From Strigamia acuminata (lineage: Eukaryota > Arthropoda > Chilopoda > Geophilomorpha > Linotaeniidae): a DNA stretch of 64,000 nucleotides. The notes below the pieces were generated by a model. That model was not told the DNA's origin, ran no database searches, and was given only the letters and a program-made list of their open reading frames with translations. Of this stretch, positions 30,380-41,063 are shown piece by piece. Location: NCBI GenBank assembly GCA_949358305.1, contig OX442322.1:3348001-3412000 (forward strand), read 5' to 3'. Each line of letters begins with the position of its first letter. Position 1 is the first letter of the stretch. A program made the position numbers and the translations under genes.

Positions 30380-30766
30380 ATGAGCATGAAGAAACAGCAG
30401 CATGAAAATTACCGTGAATCCAAAGATGAAGCGCTCGGTGCGTTTTTTAAACTGGTTACTGCCGCATTGCATAGCCTGCCGCATAGTCAACCTCCTGCTC
30501 TAACACCCATGTCTTTCAAATCGTCACTTATCACTCTCGTTAAAAGCAAACTTAATAAAACAAACAAACCAGCAGCTTTTACTCCCGTTACAAGAGGCCT
30601 TAATAAGTCAATGAACAACTTGGGTATAGATACACCCGTCGTAAATTAGGAAAAATCTGCTATAAAAACAACCTCAAACGTCAAAGTTTGTTCTCCAGTC
30701 ATTTGTCAACTCCTCAAGGTGCATTAGATCATGACGAAGAGAACGACGAGGACACTGTATCATTTC
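30380..30766 (+). pseudogene. Polinton DUF8207-type gene, N-terminal part (frameshifted, cut by Bel-E)
   Basis: The ATG at 30380 gives a Lys/Ser-rich N-terminus (KSSLITLVKSKLNK). The first frame stops at 30647-30649, but an overlapping frame from about 30618 continues with coding-like YTRRKLGKICYKNN and an acidic DHDEENDEDTVSF end, interrupted by Bel-E at the ATTTC target (30762-30766). The coding pattern resumes at 37197. Same gene as 37192-37881; its role in Polintons is not established. Confidence 0.55.
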
Positions 30767-31324
30767 TTTGAAATGCAATAAGGTATTGCGGATAATTAGT
30801 TCCCTGAATTACAATAATGATTTCAAACTAAAATGTAGATTTTTGAGAAATAAAAAAGTCGACTTGTTGGTTCAAAACTTCTTCAAGACTGGTTTTATTC
30901 TTTCTTTAAACAACGGTAATTAAATATACAAAAAGGAAATGACTAATATTTCTGTGCTACAAGTAAAGCGCACAGAGAAAAGATGACGCGCTCCAAAAGG
31001 GGAGCGCAAGATAATTGGTTACACATTTAAAAGTAGGTGAATTCTTGGAATGGAAAAGATAAGTGGTTTAAGGTGAAAAAACAACTATTTTTAACTAAAC
31101 AAATATAATTTCAAAAGGGTTCAAATAAAACACAATAAAATAATAGTTTGTCAAATTCAAACTAACATCACATCAATTCAAATCATTAATGAGCAATTAA
31201 GATCAGCAATATATCAAAATTCTCACATTATTATAAAAACAATTAAAATTCAATAATCAACATGAAAAACAAATAAACAGTGGCAATAATAATCAAAACG
31301 CGTAAAAACGTGTCGGTTTTCACA
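30767..31324 (-). repeat. Bel-E 3' LTR
   Basis: Matches 36634-37191 over 558 bp; minus-strand start TGTGAAAACCGACACG, end GCATTTCA(AA). The integrase stop overlaps its edge (31320). Confidence 0.92.
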
Positions 31325-32756
31325 CTGCCGGCGGCACAGGACCGGGGTGAATCTCTATTTTTATCAAACGTTGAATAGGTCGGCTAAATTTATTACCATT
31401 AGGCATTAAAAGTTCGCATGAACGTGCCACACCATCCTTACTGGGGTGTATGCTGACAACGCATGCCATTTTCCAATTGATTCTAGATTTTAGTAAATCT
31501 TCCACCAACACTACATCTCCCATTTGCAGTTGACAAGTATTTGGTTTTCCCACTTGTCTCTTTAAGTCGACCAAATACTCACGAGACCATCGTCGCCAAA
31601 AGTCCATCAAGATGCTTTGGCGTCTCTTCCATTGGTGGATAAATGACTGCTGAGTCGGTTCGTTCGAGGCAGCGTCTTCAGCAGATGGCAAACTTGTTAG
31701 GTTGGTCCCCGTCAAAAAATGGGCCGGTGTGAGCGCTTCGGGTTCGTTTGGCGCATCATAGATGTAAGTGATAGGTCTTTTGTTGATGATAGCTTCTACC
31801 TGAGTGAGTAAAGTTTCCAATTGAAAGAAGTTGAGAGAGGCTGATCCTATCGTTTTTTTTAAACAAGATTTGACAGTTTGAATCATCCTCTCCCAAAATC
31901 CCCCCCACCAAGGAGCATTCTCATCAATAAATTTCCACTCAATTCCCTTTTGAGTTAGGAAATTACGCACGGAGTCGTCTTTCGTATTTCGCAGCAGAGC
32001 GTTCAGTTCGCGGTTTGTACGATGGAACGTCGTCCCGTTGTCACTGTAGATGGTCCTAGGCATCCCTCGTCGGCTGATGAAGCGTTCTAGCACGCCTACG
32101 AAGTCTGAAGTGGTCAGTGACGGAATCAGTTCTAGGTGCACTGCTCGAATATTGGCGCAGGTGAAGAGAGCGATGTATGCCTTCGTCTTCCTTCCTCGTA
32201 CGATGATTGGGCCTGCAAAATCGACTCCGGTAATGGCGAATGGGCTGCACTGTGACACTCGATCAAAAGGTAGTTGTCCGGGCACTTCTCTCATCAATCG
32301 TCCATTTATTCTCTTGCAAGTCACACACTTATTTAGGATTGTTTTCAAGGTTCTCCTCGTGGCTGGCGTCCAGTAATTCTGACGGAAGTATGCCAGGGTG
32401 GCTGTCAAACCGCAATGGAAAACCTGAGAATGTGAAAACGATAAAATTAATTTGGTGAGTGCGTGATCGGACGGGAGAAGCTTGGGGGAGTTTGCAGTGA
32501 TGGCGTCTTTGGAGTTCCTGAGTCGAGTGTCCAATTTGAGTACGCCAGAAACGTCTAGATAAACGTTTAGGTTTTGCAGTTTCGAGTTGGTCAACGGCCT
32601 TTCGTTTTGTAGTTGTGTCATCTCGATCCCGTAACATTCTCTTTGTGCAGCTCGGATCAGCGTCGTCTCGGCCTGTTTGAGTTCGACGACGGTCAATGGT
32701 CCTCGAATCTTATTTGAGACGTCGACAGTTCGTGTATTGGCGGCGAATCTCAGCAT
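31320..32756 (-). CDS. Bel-E integrase with DUF5641 C-terminus
   Basis: In the same frame as the RT segment after one TGA. The zinc-binding HHCC region includes SHSQVFHCGLTATLAYF and CVTCKRINGR. The DDE core has GVDFAGPIIV, TIYSDNGTTF, and the WWGGFWERMIQ glutamate. The C-terminal DUF5641-type domain (VLVEDLL, GVARSCELLMPNG, RPIQRLIKIE) is diagnostic of BEL/Pao. It ends at the LTR edge with the usual PGPVPPAV-like tail, so the integrase is complete. Confidence 0.92.
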   Translation of the reverse strand: MLRFAANTRTVDVSNKIRGPLTVVELKQAETTLIRAAQRECYGIEMTQLQNERPLTNSKLQNLNVYLDVSGVLKLDTRLRNSKDAITANSPKLLPSDHALTKLILSFSHSQVFHCGLTATLAYFRQNYWTPATRRTLKTILNKCVTCKRINGRLMREVPGQLPFDRVSQCSPFAITGVDFAGPIIVRGRKTKAYIALFTCANIRAVHLELIPSLTTSDFVGVLERFISRRGMPRTIYSDNGTTFHRTNRELNALLRNTKDDSVRNFLTQKGIEWKFIDENAPWWGGFWERMIQTVKSCLKKTIGSASLNFFQLETLLTQVEAIINKRPITYIYDAPNEPEALTPAHFLTGTNLTSLPSAEDAASNEPTQQSFIHQWKRRQSILMDFWRRWSREYLVDLKRQVGKPNTCQLQMGDVVLVEDLLKSRINWKMACVVSIHPSKDGVARSCELLMPNGNKFSRPIQRLIKIEIHPGPVPPAV

Positions 32757-32759
32757 TCA

Positions 32760-34859
32760 AGCCGTGACCCGTCGTAGTCGACTGAACGAGCTAAATTTGG
32801 AGAAAATAAATTCAGTATTAATGATTTGGAGAAATTCGATGTGAGTCTCAATGTCGTCCTCGTCCGACTCGTCTGCAATTTCCACATTTGAATTCGGCCA
32901 ATCGTCACGAGGGCCTCGCATCCAATCTGGTCCGTTCCACCACAGCTGGTCGGTCATCAATTCGTCGACCATCAGGCCGCGTGTCAAGCGGTCAGCAGGA
33001 TTGTCGATGCCCGGTACGTGACGCCAATTGTCGATTTTTGACTTTTCTCGGATCTCCAGCACTCTGTTCTGTATAAATGTTGGCGGCCTTTTAGCTGTGT
33101 TGCGGATCCAATGTATGCATATTTGGGAGTCGGTCCAGTAATGAATTTCACGGCATCTTGTCACCTCTTTAATTTGGTTGGCCATGTGGACTGCTACCAA
33201 AGCTCCCATTAGTTCCAATTTTGGCAATGTTAATGGCTTGACTGGTGCCACCTTACATTTAGAAAAAATAAAAAAGGAATTGATTAAGTCTTCTGTGGTG
33301 TCTTGAATGTAGGCGACAGCACCGTACGCCTTGGGGCTTGCATCGGAAAAAATATGGATCTCGCAATTCATTTCATTTCTCACTCCCAGCCATCTTGGAA
33401 TTTGGAATTTACTCAATTTTGGAATTTGTTCTGCCCATTTAAGCCAGTTGAGTCTAAGAGCATCATCCAATTTTTCATCCCATTCCAATTTTCTCAGCCA
33501 AAGTGATTGGAAAAAGATTCTAGCAGTGACGGTAAATGGCGTGACGAATCCGAGTGGGTCAAATATCTGGGCGGAGATTTGGACTACTTCTCTTTTCGTC
33601 ACTGTTGTGCTGTCCACGCTCGATATATTTTCGATTTGTAGACTCAGTTTGTCTGAAGTTGGATCCCATTTCAGTCCCAGCACTTTGGATTCTTCATTTG
33701 ATGTCACCTTTGCATCTGCAGGATCTTCTTTTCTGAATATTTCGCGTAGTTCAGGAGAATTAGTCTGCCATTTTACCAGTTGCATGCCGGCTGATGAGAG
33801 CATTTCGCGAGCTTGTTCAAATGTCCTCACTGCCTGGTCAATGTCGTCCACCGACGTGATCAAATCGTCCACGTATAAAAATCGACAAAGTAATTCGTAT
33901 GTGGCGGGATATTTGTCTTGGTAGATCTTGATGTGGCGTTTGATGGTCGCATTTAAAAGGAAAGGGCTGGGCGCTGCGCCGAAGAGAACGCGCGTTTGGC
34001 GTAGTACTCGAATTTTGGCTCGTCCCGTTCCGTCCCAGTCTGCGCAAACCCACAGAAAACATGTTACGTCTCGATCCTTTACTTCAATTTCGATCATGTG
34101 GAACGCCTTGCGAATATCCGACGTCTCAGCGATTTTTCGGAGTCTAAATTTCATCAATACAACGATTAGGGACGGCAAAAAGTTTATACCTTTGGACAGG
34201 CAATCGTTTAGCGATAGCTGCCCCTTTCGATGGGCTGACGCGTCGAACACGATCCTCAGTTTTGTTGTAACTCTTTCTTCTTTTATTATTGGCCTGTGTG
34301 GCATGTAATAAATCGGGTTGGACGTGTCTCCGGTCACTTCTTCAACGATGCTTTGTTCCAATTGTTCCTCGATGACCTTTTTATATTCTAAATACAAATT
34401 AGGCTGTTGATTCATGAAACGCTGCTCTGCAATGGTAAAATTATCTTCCAGCTCGTTGCTGTCGACGACCCACGGCAGTGCAACTGAGTAGTTGGTTCCA
34501 GTCCATCGTATTGATTCGTTGAATTTGCGCAGAACTTCGATTTCGTCCGTGTCTTCCATCGACTCATGCTGGATTCCAATGACCTCCAATTCCCAGAGTT
34601 TCTTCATGATGTCATCTGTGGATTGTACAAGGGTGATTTTATTTGTTCTCACCGTTGTTGCAAGGATGTGTGTGCCATTGGTTGTTTGTCCATGTAGTGT
34701 CCACCCAAAGTTTGTGTTGACCGCGATTAAGTTGTCTTCGATGAATTCAGTTCTCTTGGTCGTAATTTTCCAGTAGTTGTCGACTCCTATCAACAAATCC
34801 ACCTCGTCGGAATGTAAAGCTACCTGTTTGCATGTCACTTGGACTCCTTTTCTTTCCAA
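32760..34859 (-). CDS. Bel-E reverse transcriptase, RNase H and Pao domain
   Basis: It starts with DLLIGVDNYW, typical of the protease-RT boundary in BEL. RT carries LRIVFDASAH, a KAFHMIEI block, and the catalytic FLYVDDLITS near residue 330. The peptidase-A17/Pao region includes VLGLKWDP and PLGFVTPF. RNase H shows HIFSDASPKAYGAVAY and YWTDSQICIHWI. A TGA at 32757-32759, immediately followed by ATG in the same frame, separates it from the integrase, so the two parts are one polyprotein broken by, or read through, a TGA. Confidence 0.9.
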
Positions 34860-35410
34860 TTTTTGCTTAGGTATTCATTCGGGACTTCGCAGGGTGTTGA
34901 CGTCACGTGTGCGATTTCTACGGCTTCGATTGTAATACGAGGCGTCTTGGCGTGCGTTGGAGTGAGAGTTAATTCCACCTTGTTGTGAACTCCAGTCGTC
35001 GGCTCGCGACCAAACACGGATAAAGTCATTTGCTCGGTTCCTACAATTTTTAGATTTAATTTTCGTGCTAGTTCAGTTTTGATAAATGTCCTTTGTGCTC
35101 CGCCATCGACGTAACACACGGCTGGTTTTGTTATTTTTTTACCAATTACGTTTACCATCATCTCCACCAGGAACTCGTATTTTCGATTGTCTTTACTCAC
35201 GACGGCTGAGGCGTGTACTTTTGTTGCAGTGTTGTCGGCTGGATTGGTTCGGGGCTGATCGCAAATTTGAGTGTGATGCAGTCCGTCACATCGGAAACAT
35301 TTCATGGTGGTGCGGCAGTCCTCAGTTTTATGGGGTGTTCTGCCTAAACATCTCATGCATGTTCCTTGGATTGAATTTTCCTCCTTCGCTCTTCCACCGT
35401 GAGTGAGCAC
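34860..35410 (-). CDS. Bel-E zinc knuckles and protease
   Basis: Two further CCHC-type knuckles (CMRCLGRTPHKTEDC and CFRCDGLHHTQIC) precede a retropepsin of DUF1758 type with CYVDGGAQRTFIK as the active-site loop; D-G-G replaces the more usual D-S-G. The frame changes again around 34835-34859, at the entry to the reverse transcriptase. Protease would process the BEL polyprotein. Confidence 0.82.
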
Positions 35411-36570
35411 GTTTTTCGGCTGTGTTCATTAGAAGAGCAAAATTGGCATTTATTTGTTACCACCGAGAGTGAGTTGACGGAGCTCTCCTTCGCTCCTCCT
35501 CTGCGTCGATGTGACTTTCCCTTCGAATTTCCGTTTCCTTTGGCCGGTTCAGTTGACGTGGGTGGTTTGTTCGTTTTCTGTTGGTTTATCATCATTTCGT
35601 AACGGTTTTCCTTCAACAAAAATTCTCGTACCCATGACATTAATCTGATTACCGATCGTTCGCCCTCGCAATCGTCATCGTATTTGCGCATAACGGTCCT
35701 CGGAATGGCAGCGGCTAGGACGGGAAACAGCATTCGTTGAAACTCTACAAGTGGGACCTCGATATTTGACAGGTTTTCCACGTTTATTTCCACGTGTCGG
35801 TGCAGCTTCTGTAGTCCAACAATGTCTCGTTCACTGCTAATAATTGGAAAATTCAACAAGTTAGACAAAAACCTGTTTTCCAATACTGCTCGATCACAGT
35901 ATTTTTTCGTCAGTCGGTTTACAGCCACGGCGTAGTTAGCGGCGTTTATTTCGAGTGTTCTAATTTCCTCCATCGCGTCGCCGAGCAGGTGAGCGCGCAA
36001 GTGCAGCAGTTTTTGTTCCTCGTCGAGCGTCGCGTCGTCCGCAACCTGCACGCAAAAGGTCTTCCAGAAACCCCCCCAGTCCTCGGGTCGTTTCCCGTCG
36101 AACCTCGGAATTTCTAGCGGTTTTCTTCTTACGTTTTGGTGGATTACGGGCGGCGGAGTGGCTCAAGCGGTGGCGGTCACAGCGGCGGTCACGGCGGCGA
36201 CGAGCGCGTCGTGGTCAATCGGCGTGGGTGCGGGTAGCGGAGCGTCGACTACAGGTGGAACAGGTGGGTAATTTAATCGAATGTACCTGTCTATCGTTGC
36301 CTTTGTAGCGGCTGCTCTGTCTTCCACTGCATCCATATCGCCCATTGTTTCATCGATCTCGTGTTCCGACTTAGCTTGCTCCAAACTGACTTCAAATGAT
36401 TTTTGTGTTCTCAACATTTTTTGGTTGAGTTGTTGCGACCAAAGGGCGAGTTCGTCTTTCGACAATAGGGCTGCGTTGTTGACTCCCGTGGTGATAGTGG
36501 TCATCAGGGCGTTGGCAGCAGCAATGGCCGTCGTGAGCGCTCGCCTCTTTATCTCGTACACGCGTACCAT
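35353..36570 (-). pseudogene. Bel-E Gag (one in-frame TGA)
   Basis: The ATG at 36570 begins a Gag whose first 135 residues are helical and end with an Ala/Thr/Val run. A TGA at 36163-36165 interrupts, and the same frame continues with PRFDGKRPEDWGGFWKTF, the start of the BEL DUF1759 capsid domain, then LQKLHRHVEINVENL and a zinc knuckle CQFCSSNEHSRKTC at the end. The frame then shifts near 35353-35410 into the knuckle-protease segment. BEL Gag forms the particle and binds RNA. Confidence 0.85.
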
Positions 36571-36614
36571 ATTTGTGATTCAGCGTGTGATGTGGGGAAT
36601 TACTTAGATGTTTT

Positions 36615-36632
36615 CCCGGGTTTCGGCACCAA
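36615..36632 (-). other. Bel-E primer-binding site
   Basis: Minus strand TGGTGCCGAAACCCGGGA directly inside the 5' LTR, the form common in insect BEL/Pao elements. I do not assign the tRNA with certainty. Confidence 0.7.
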
Positions 36633-36633
36633 A

Positions 36634-37191
36634 TTTGAAATGCAATAAGGTATTGCGGATAATTAGTTCCCTGAATTACAATAATGATTTCAAACTATAA
36701 TGTAGATTTTTGAGAAATAAAAAAGTCGACTTGTTGGTTCAAAACTTCTTCAAGACTGGTTTTATTCTTTCTTTAAACAACAGTAATTAAATATACAAAA
36801 AGGAAATGACTAATATTTCTGTGCTACAAGTAAAGCGCACAGAGAAAAGATGACGCGCTCCAAAAGGGAAGCGCAAGATAATTGGTTACACATTTAAAAG
36901 TAGGTGAATTCTTGGAATGGAAAAGATAAGTGGTTTAAGGTGAAAAAACAACTATTTTTAACTAAACAAATATAATTTCAAAAGGGTTCAAATAAAACAC
37001 AATAAAATAATAGTTTGTCAAATTCAAACTAACATCACATCAATTCAAATCATTAATGAGCAATTAAAATCAGCAATATATCAAAATTCTCACATTATTA
37101 TAAAAACAATTAAAATTCAATAATCAACATGAAAAACAAATAAACAGTGGCAATAATAATCAAAACGCGTAAAAACGTGTCGGTTTTCACA
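36634..37191 (-). repeat. Bel-E 5' LTR
   Basis: Promoter LTR of the minus-strand element. The primer site TTTGGTGCCGAAACCCGGGA (plus 36615-36633) follows it on the minus strand. Confidence 0.92.
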
Positions 37192-37881
37192 ATTTCGAAG
37201 TGTGAAAGAAGCGAATCTTGATGATAATGATGACGAGCCTTTACAACAAAATACTAAATATCATCAAGACAACGAAGTCTCGAATTGAAAATGAAAGATA
37301 AAGAAATGCAAACCCCGGATTATCTAGGTTTCTTGAAACATTATGCCGAAAGTGCAACTAATATTGACACAGTGTTTGGAATCAGATTTGATACGAATGA
37401 CTCAAAGTTTAAAATAGGAGTCGAAGAGATTACATTTATTCCAGATTACGTTGTTGTAAAAGATAAAAAGTACGAATCAAGAAACGCCTTAATATAATTA
37501 CTCGTACATAAAGTTCCTCCTAAAGATCGATTTAAAAATAAGGAAGCAATAAAAGATTGTGCCAGAATTCTAGTCAAGAGTAAAGCAATATTTAGAAAAA
37601 TTGATCCAGCAACTAATCAGCCCAAATCTAGTAAAGGAGGAAAGTATTTGTCAATGGTTAAACCAATTTGGGAAAGCTACAAAAGACATCAACAGAAAGT
37701 CCAAGCTGGCAAAGGTATTAAGAAAACGTTTCGTCCGCAGAACTCCGTAGACTACAAGTATTACAACAACCCGGACGAATTAATAGACAGGCTGCAATTA
37801 TTGCATGCTTCGCGGGATGCCAGAAATCTGTCTCACGACAACGAAATCGTAGAAATACTCGTGGAACTGAAAGAGGCATGA
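37192..37881 (+). pseudogene. Polinton DUF8207-type gene, C-terminal part
   Basis: Beyond Bel-E the gene continues with an acidic linker, then NIDTVFGIRFDTND, EEITFIPDYVVVKDKKY, and at the end NPDELIDRLQLLHASRDA and HDNEIVEILVEL. This pairing (TVFGIR...K.Y and the DPNELVDRL-LL-AS...H.NEI ending) is the hallmark of the DUF8207 protein found in many insect Polintons. A TAA at 37495-37497 and frame changes near 37275 break the frame. The penton-like gene follows 65 bp later, as in Polintons. Confidence 0.72.
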
Positions 37882-37946
37882 ATCATCAATCAGACCAAGT
37901 TTGAGAACATGCGAAAGAAAATTCTCGCAAATTAAAAAAAAACATT

Positions 37947-38198
37947 ATGTCTATCGTATTAAGCAGTACGAGTTCCGATTTTTTTACGACTTTTAACTCA
38001 CCTCTAATATTGGGTGACGACGAATACAAATTGAGATTAGTGAGCCTCGAGACGTTTTACACGATGCCGAATATAACCGCGGACAATGTGTTCAAGTACT
38101 CCATCATTGAAATAGACCTATCGACCCCGCTCGTAACGTTACAACCAACTATCATCGTTCCCGTGGGATGTCACGAATTCGCCGACATCATCTCGTAA
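37947..38198 (+). pseudogene. Polinton minor capsid (penton-like) protein, N-terminal fragment
   Basis: The ATG at 37947 gives MSIVLSSTSSDFFTTFNSPL, a YKLRLVSLETFYTMPNI segment and FKYSIIEIDL, the N-terminal pattern of the Polinton penton-like minor capsid protein. The frame stops at 38196-38198, and similarity fades soon after, so only about 80 residues remain. In Polintons this protein with the major capsid protein would form an icosahedral particle. Annotated as an old genomic remnant, not functional. Confidence 0.65.
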
Positions 38199-38339
38199 AT
38201 ACATACCAAAATGAAATCCAGATGACTCTGGTGTTGAAATTGTAGGAGAGGAGGAGGAAAAATAGCTCGAAATATCGAGCTTAAACGGCTCAAAGAATAC
38301 TCGTACTCAAAGAATACTCGCAAACGTAATGGCTTCGGT

Positions 38340-38785
38340 CCAGATCGCGATGCCGTGAAAACAATGTTTCCGAAATAATACGGGCTGCCGCACTCTACTC
38401 AGTGCTTATATGCAGTCAATAACCACTTAAAAAGGTAAAACATTTAATAAATTAAAAGGAAAACTTACATAAAGAATCCAATTCATGTAGGATAAGATTA
38501 TGGTGGCATTTGGCATGTAAGTCGCCATCTTGGAAAGCATGAATACAATGAACACGACACCTAGTGTCGGAATTGAATAACACATTTAGAGAATAAATCG
38601 AAATAAGATAAACAGCTAAAGAATCCATGGTGCCACATGCTATTGAAAGACAAACAAAGATTAATCAATCTAAAACAATAAATGAACACAACTAATCGAT
38701 AAAATAACATAACATCGGAAAACATATTAATGCAGAATGTTACAAGTCGAATCTATCGACTATATAATCGTTCATTAGACCAACA
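38340..38785 (-). repeat. LTR-L family copy (3' LTR of a minus-strand element; left edge unclear)
   Basis: Similar to the solo LTR at 19048-19564: shared GCTTATATGC, CACTTAAAAA, CATTTAATAA, GCCATCTTGGA (38524-38534) and ACACC-AGTGTCGGAATT blocks. It ends TTAGACCAACA at 38785. On the minus strand a purine-rich GAAGGGAGGATT (38786-38797) precedes TGTTGGTCTAAT, as expected of a polypurine tract and 3' LTR. The left boundary could not be fixed. The 38199-38340 segment shows no feature I can name. Confidence 0.6.
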
Positions 38786-38939
38786 AATCCTCCCTTCGAT
38801 GTAAATAAATTCGGGAAAAATAAAGTACGGGTACTGGAATTACAGTGTGTTATAAACGAGAGAAGATAAACGATAAAGTTCGAATCACCGAGCCGGGTAC
38901 TGTCTGTTGAGTTGTGATTTAAACTTGTGGAGAATTTCT
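38786..38939 (-). other. Polypurine tract and residual 3' end of the LTR-L element
   Basis: About 150 bp between the LTR-L copy and Copia-F. It begins with the purine-rich tract described for LTR-L, then AT-rich sequence without coding. It is cut off by the Copia-F LTR at 38940. Confidence 0.4.
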
Positions 38940-39212
38940 TGTTATGCAGTGGTCTGGAAAAACATTAGTGGTGAAATAAAATGTGCACACTCATTACATG
39001 GTTGAAGCAAAACATAAAGTGAGCTTGTAATTCACAGGTCATGTGAGATACAACATTTAGCGCCACCTTTGGGCAAAAAATATAAACTATATGTAAACAA
39101 ATATTGTGGCTAAATGTAAACATAAACATCGAATAAATAAAGTATCATCGCTTGATAATACGATACAAATATATATACACTGTAACTGACAACTATATAT
39201 AATATTCTAACA
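38940..39212 (-). repeat. Copia-F 3' LTR
   Basis: Plus-strand start TGTTATGCAGTGG, end ATTCTAACA. Identified by homology to the Copia-1 LTRs and position just beyond the RNase H end; no second copy is in the window. Confidence 0.75.
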
Positions 39213-39305
39213 CTGTCATTGAAAAACTCTACGTAAGCCCGAAAATTTCCACAGAAACTCGATGATCCTCGATGTCGGGTAGATAACTTAAGAATGTCGG
39301 TAAGT

Positions 39306-40007
39306 TCAGGGTCGGAAGATTCGCGAGATAAAAGATCGAAGTTTTTCCGAGCCGAGCCATTTGGTAAATATATCGGCGACGTTTAGATCGCCGGGCACTT
39401 TTCTGAGTTCGAAGCGTCCCGCCGAATACCACTCCCGAAGCCAATGAAACTTAACGCAAATGTGGTTTGTCTTACTGTTCTCGACGTCATTCGCGATAAA
39501 TTGAATAGCGGCAAGTGCGTCGTAGTAGATGACGGGTCGAGAAACGGGGTCGAGTATCGGACATTTGGAATACACATGGTGCAGCCAATATAGCTCTTTG
39601 ATGATGTCGACTAAGGCAATAAATTTGGCCTCCATAGTCGAACAGGCAACTGTGGTTTGCTTGCGGCAAGACCACCCAATTGGCGTGTTCCCGATATAAC
39701 AAATGTATCCTCCAAAGCTAAGTGACGTAGCGGTGTCCGATGCCCACGATGCGTCAGTGTACGCCCACAAAAGTCCAGTCGAACATCCCGATAATTCAAT
39801 GCAGTAATCCGATGTATTAGACACGTACTGCAGCACTTGTAGCAAAGCTTTGATGTGAGCTTGCGTATAACAGGTGTTGAATTGTGAAAGGAATATCACC
39901 GAGTATAGGATCTCGGGACGAGTTCGAGACGCTAAAAACAACAGCGATCCGATAAGTGACCGGTATGGGAAGTCGATCAAATTCTCTGTCAGTCCTCTTG
40001 TGAGCAT
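39306..40007 (-). pseudogene. Copia-F RT thumb and RNase H
   Basis: Begins after a frame change with YRSLIGSLLFLASRTRPEIL, the conserved copia segment after RT, then WAYTDASWAS (RNase H first Asp), the CSTMEAKFIALVD helix, and KTNHICVKFHWLRE to VADIFTKWLG, the C-terminal signature. The catalytic residues are there, but the frame is offset from the RT core upstream. Confidence 0.85.
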
Positions 40008-40732
40008 CGTTCCCGAGTGACTGGAACTTTAACGAGATTGTTGGTAACGGTGCCGAACTTCTCGATGATCTTTGCTATGTACATTCGCTGGCTGATGAAC
40101 GTCTTGCCAGCGTCACGAACGAACTCAACTCCGAGTAATTTCGTGACTGGTCCCAGGTTGACGATCTGGAATTTGGTGCTAATCAATGCGAAGAGTCGGT
40201 CAAGAACGGAGTCGGTGGCGTAAAACAGCACGATATCACCCACGTAGACTAGCATTAAAGCCGAAGACCCAAAAATGTACACGCAAATGCACCCAGGTAG
40301 TTTGCGGAATCCGAGTGATCGAAGGGTTTCGTCGAGCTTTTCAAACTACTGTCTTCCCGACTGGTGCAGACCGTAAAGCGATTTTATCAGGAGCCAGACG
40401 TTGTTCAGATGCGTACAGGTTGCCCCAGCCGAGATGCGCATATACACTTTATGCTCAAGCTGACCATAAAGGTAAGCGCACTTCACGTCGAGGTCCACGT
40501 CTTTCCAACCTCGGAGAACGACGAGCAAACAAAAGAACATCCGAATAAGCACAAAGTTCACTACGGGGCTGAAAAACTCATTGTAGTCAACGCCGAGAGT
40601 TTGTCGGAAGCCTTGGGCAACAAGGCGGGCACGGTAACGAGTAACTTTGCCGACGGCGTCTGATTTCAGCTTAAATATCCACTTGCATCCAAGGATCATT
40701 GTGTCGGGCGGCTTCGGAATTTTGACGTACAC
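39989..40732 (-). pseudogene. Copia-F reverse transcriptase core (TAG and mutated YVDD)
   Basis: It opens with PDTMILGCKWIFKLKSD and YRARLVAQGF, then DLDVKCAYLYGQL. A TAG at 40346-40348 replaces the tryptophan after LYGLHQSGRQ. In the same frame the catalytic motif reads LVYVGDIVLF where the family has YVDD, so an essential Asp is Gly. KLLGVEF follows. The N-terminal side is truncated at 40734 by the Copia-G LTR. Confidence 0.85.
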
Positions 40733-40734
40733 TT

Positions 40735-41051
40735 TGTTAACTTATCTTGTGTTATTGCAATCTGTGTTATGTCGTATCATCAAGCGATAGTGTTCTTTAT
40801 AGTGTATACTTGTTTATTTATGTTCTGAGTTAACTGCACAAATGTCTGCAGTGTTTATCGTAAATAACTTGTGTATTTTGCCCAAAGGTGGCATTGCATG
40901 TTTTTGCAGTCACATGACTTGTTAATAAAATGTCACTTGATGTTTTTCTTCAGACATGTGAAGATGGTGCATTTGTTTTATTTTACAACTAGTATTTTCC
41001 ACACCACTGCTAAACTGGACCATTCACATAAGTTTACAAGAGAAATCAACA
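40735..41051 (+). repeat. Copia-G 5' LTR
   Basis: TGTTAACTTATCTTG to AGAAATCAACA, 317 bp, followed directly by AGGTTATGGGCC. It shares TGATACGAC-type and GTGGTGTGG-type blocks (in reverse orientation) with Copia-1 and Copia-F LTRs. The partner LTR is not present. Confidence 0.8.
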
Positions 41052-41063
41052 AGGTTATGGGCC
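41052..41063 (+). other. Copia-G primer-binding site (internal tRNA-iMet type)
   Basis: AGGTTATGGGCC immediately after the LTR, the same site as in Copia-1 and Copia-I. Confidence 0.82.

Larger units (their letters stand above)
30767..37191 (-). mobile_element. Bel-E, BEL/Pao retrotransposon inserted in the Polinton
   Basis: 558-bp LTRs (30767-31324, 36634-37191) with a 5-bp duplication ATTTC (30762-30766, 37192-37196). On the minus strand the order is LTR, primer site, gag, zinc knuckles-protease, RT-RNase H, integrase, LTR, the standard BEL order. By eye the LTRs differ at about four positions, so it is fairly young, yet gag-pol carries two in-frame TGA codons and two frame changes. The terminal two bases are ambiguous (TTTGAAATGC or TGAAATGC). 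Confidence 0.93.
38940..40734 (-). mobile_element. Copia-F, 3' part of a Ty1/copia element (minus strand)
   Basis: Includes the 3' LTR (38940-39212), the RNase H end and the reverse transcriptase. Its 5' part is missing because Copia-G begins at 40735. The LTR is recognisably related to the Copia-1 LTR (shared CAGTGGTGTGGAAAAA, GCATAACATAGAGTGAG and GATAATACGATAC segments). Frame changes, a TAG and a mutated catalytic motif show an old inactive copy. Confidence 0.85.

Noticed and set aside
38199-38340. Continuation of the Polinton penton-like gene with an acidic end (DDSGVEIVGEEEE)
   Set aside because: Frame is broken and the family pattern is not recognisable; too weak to annotate.
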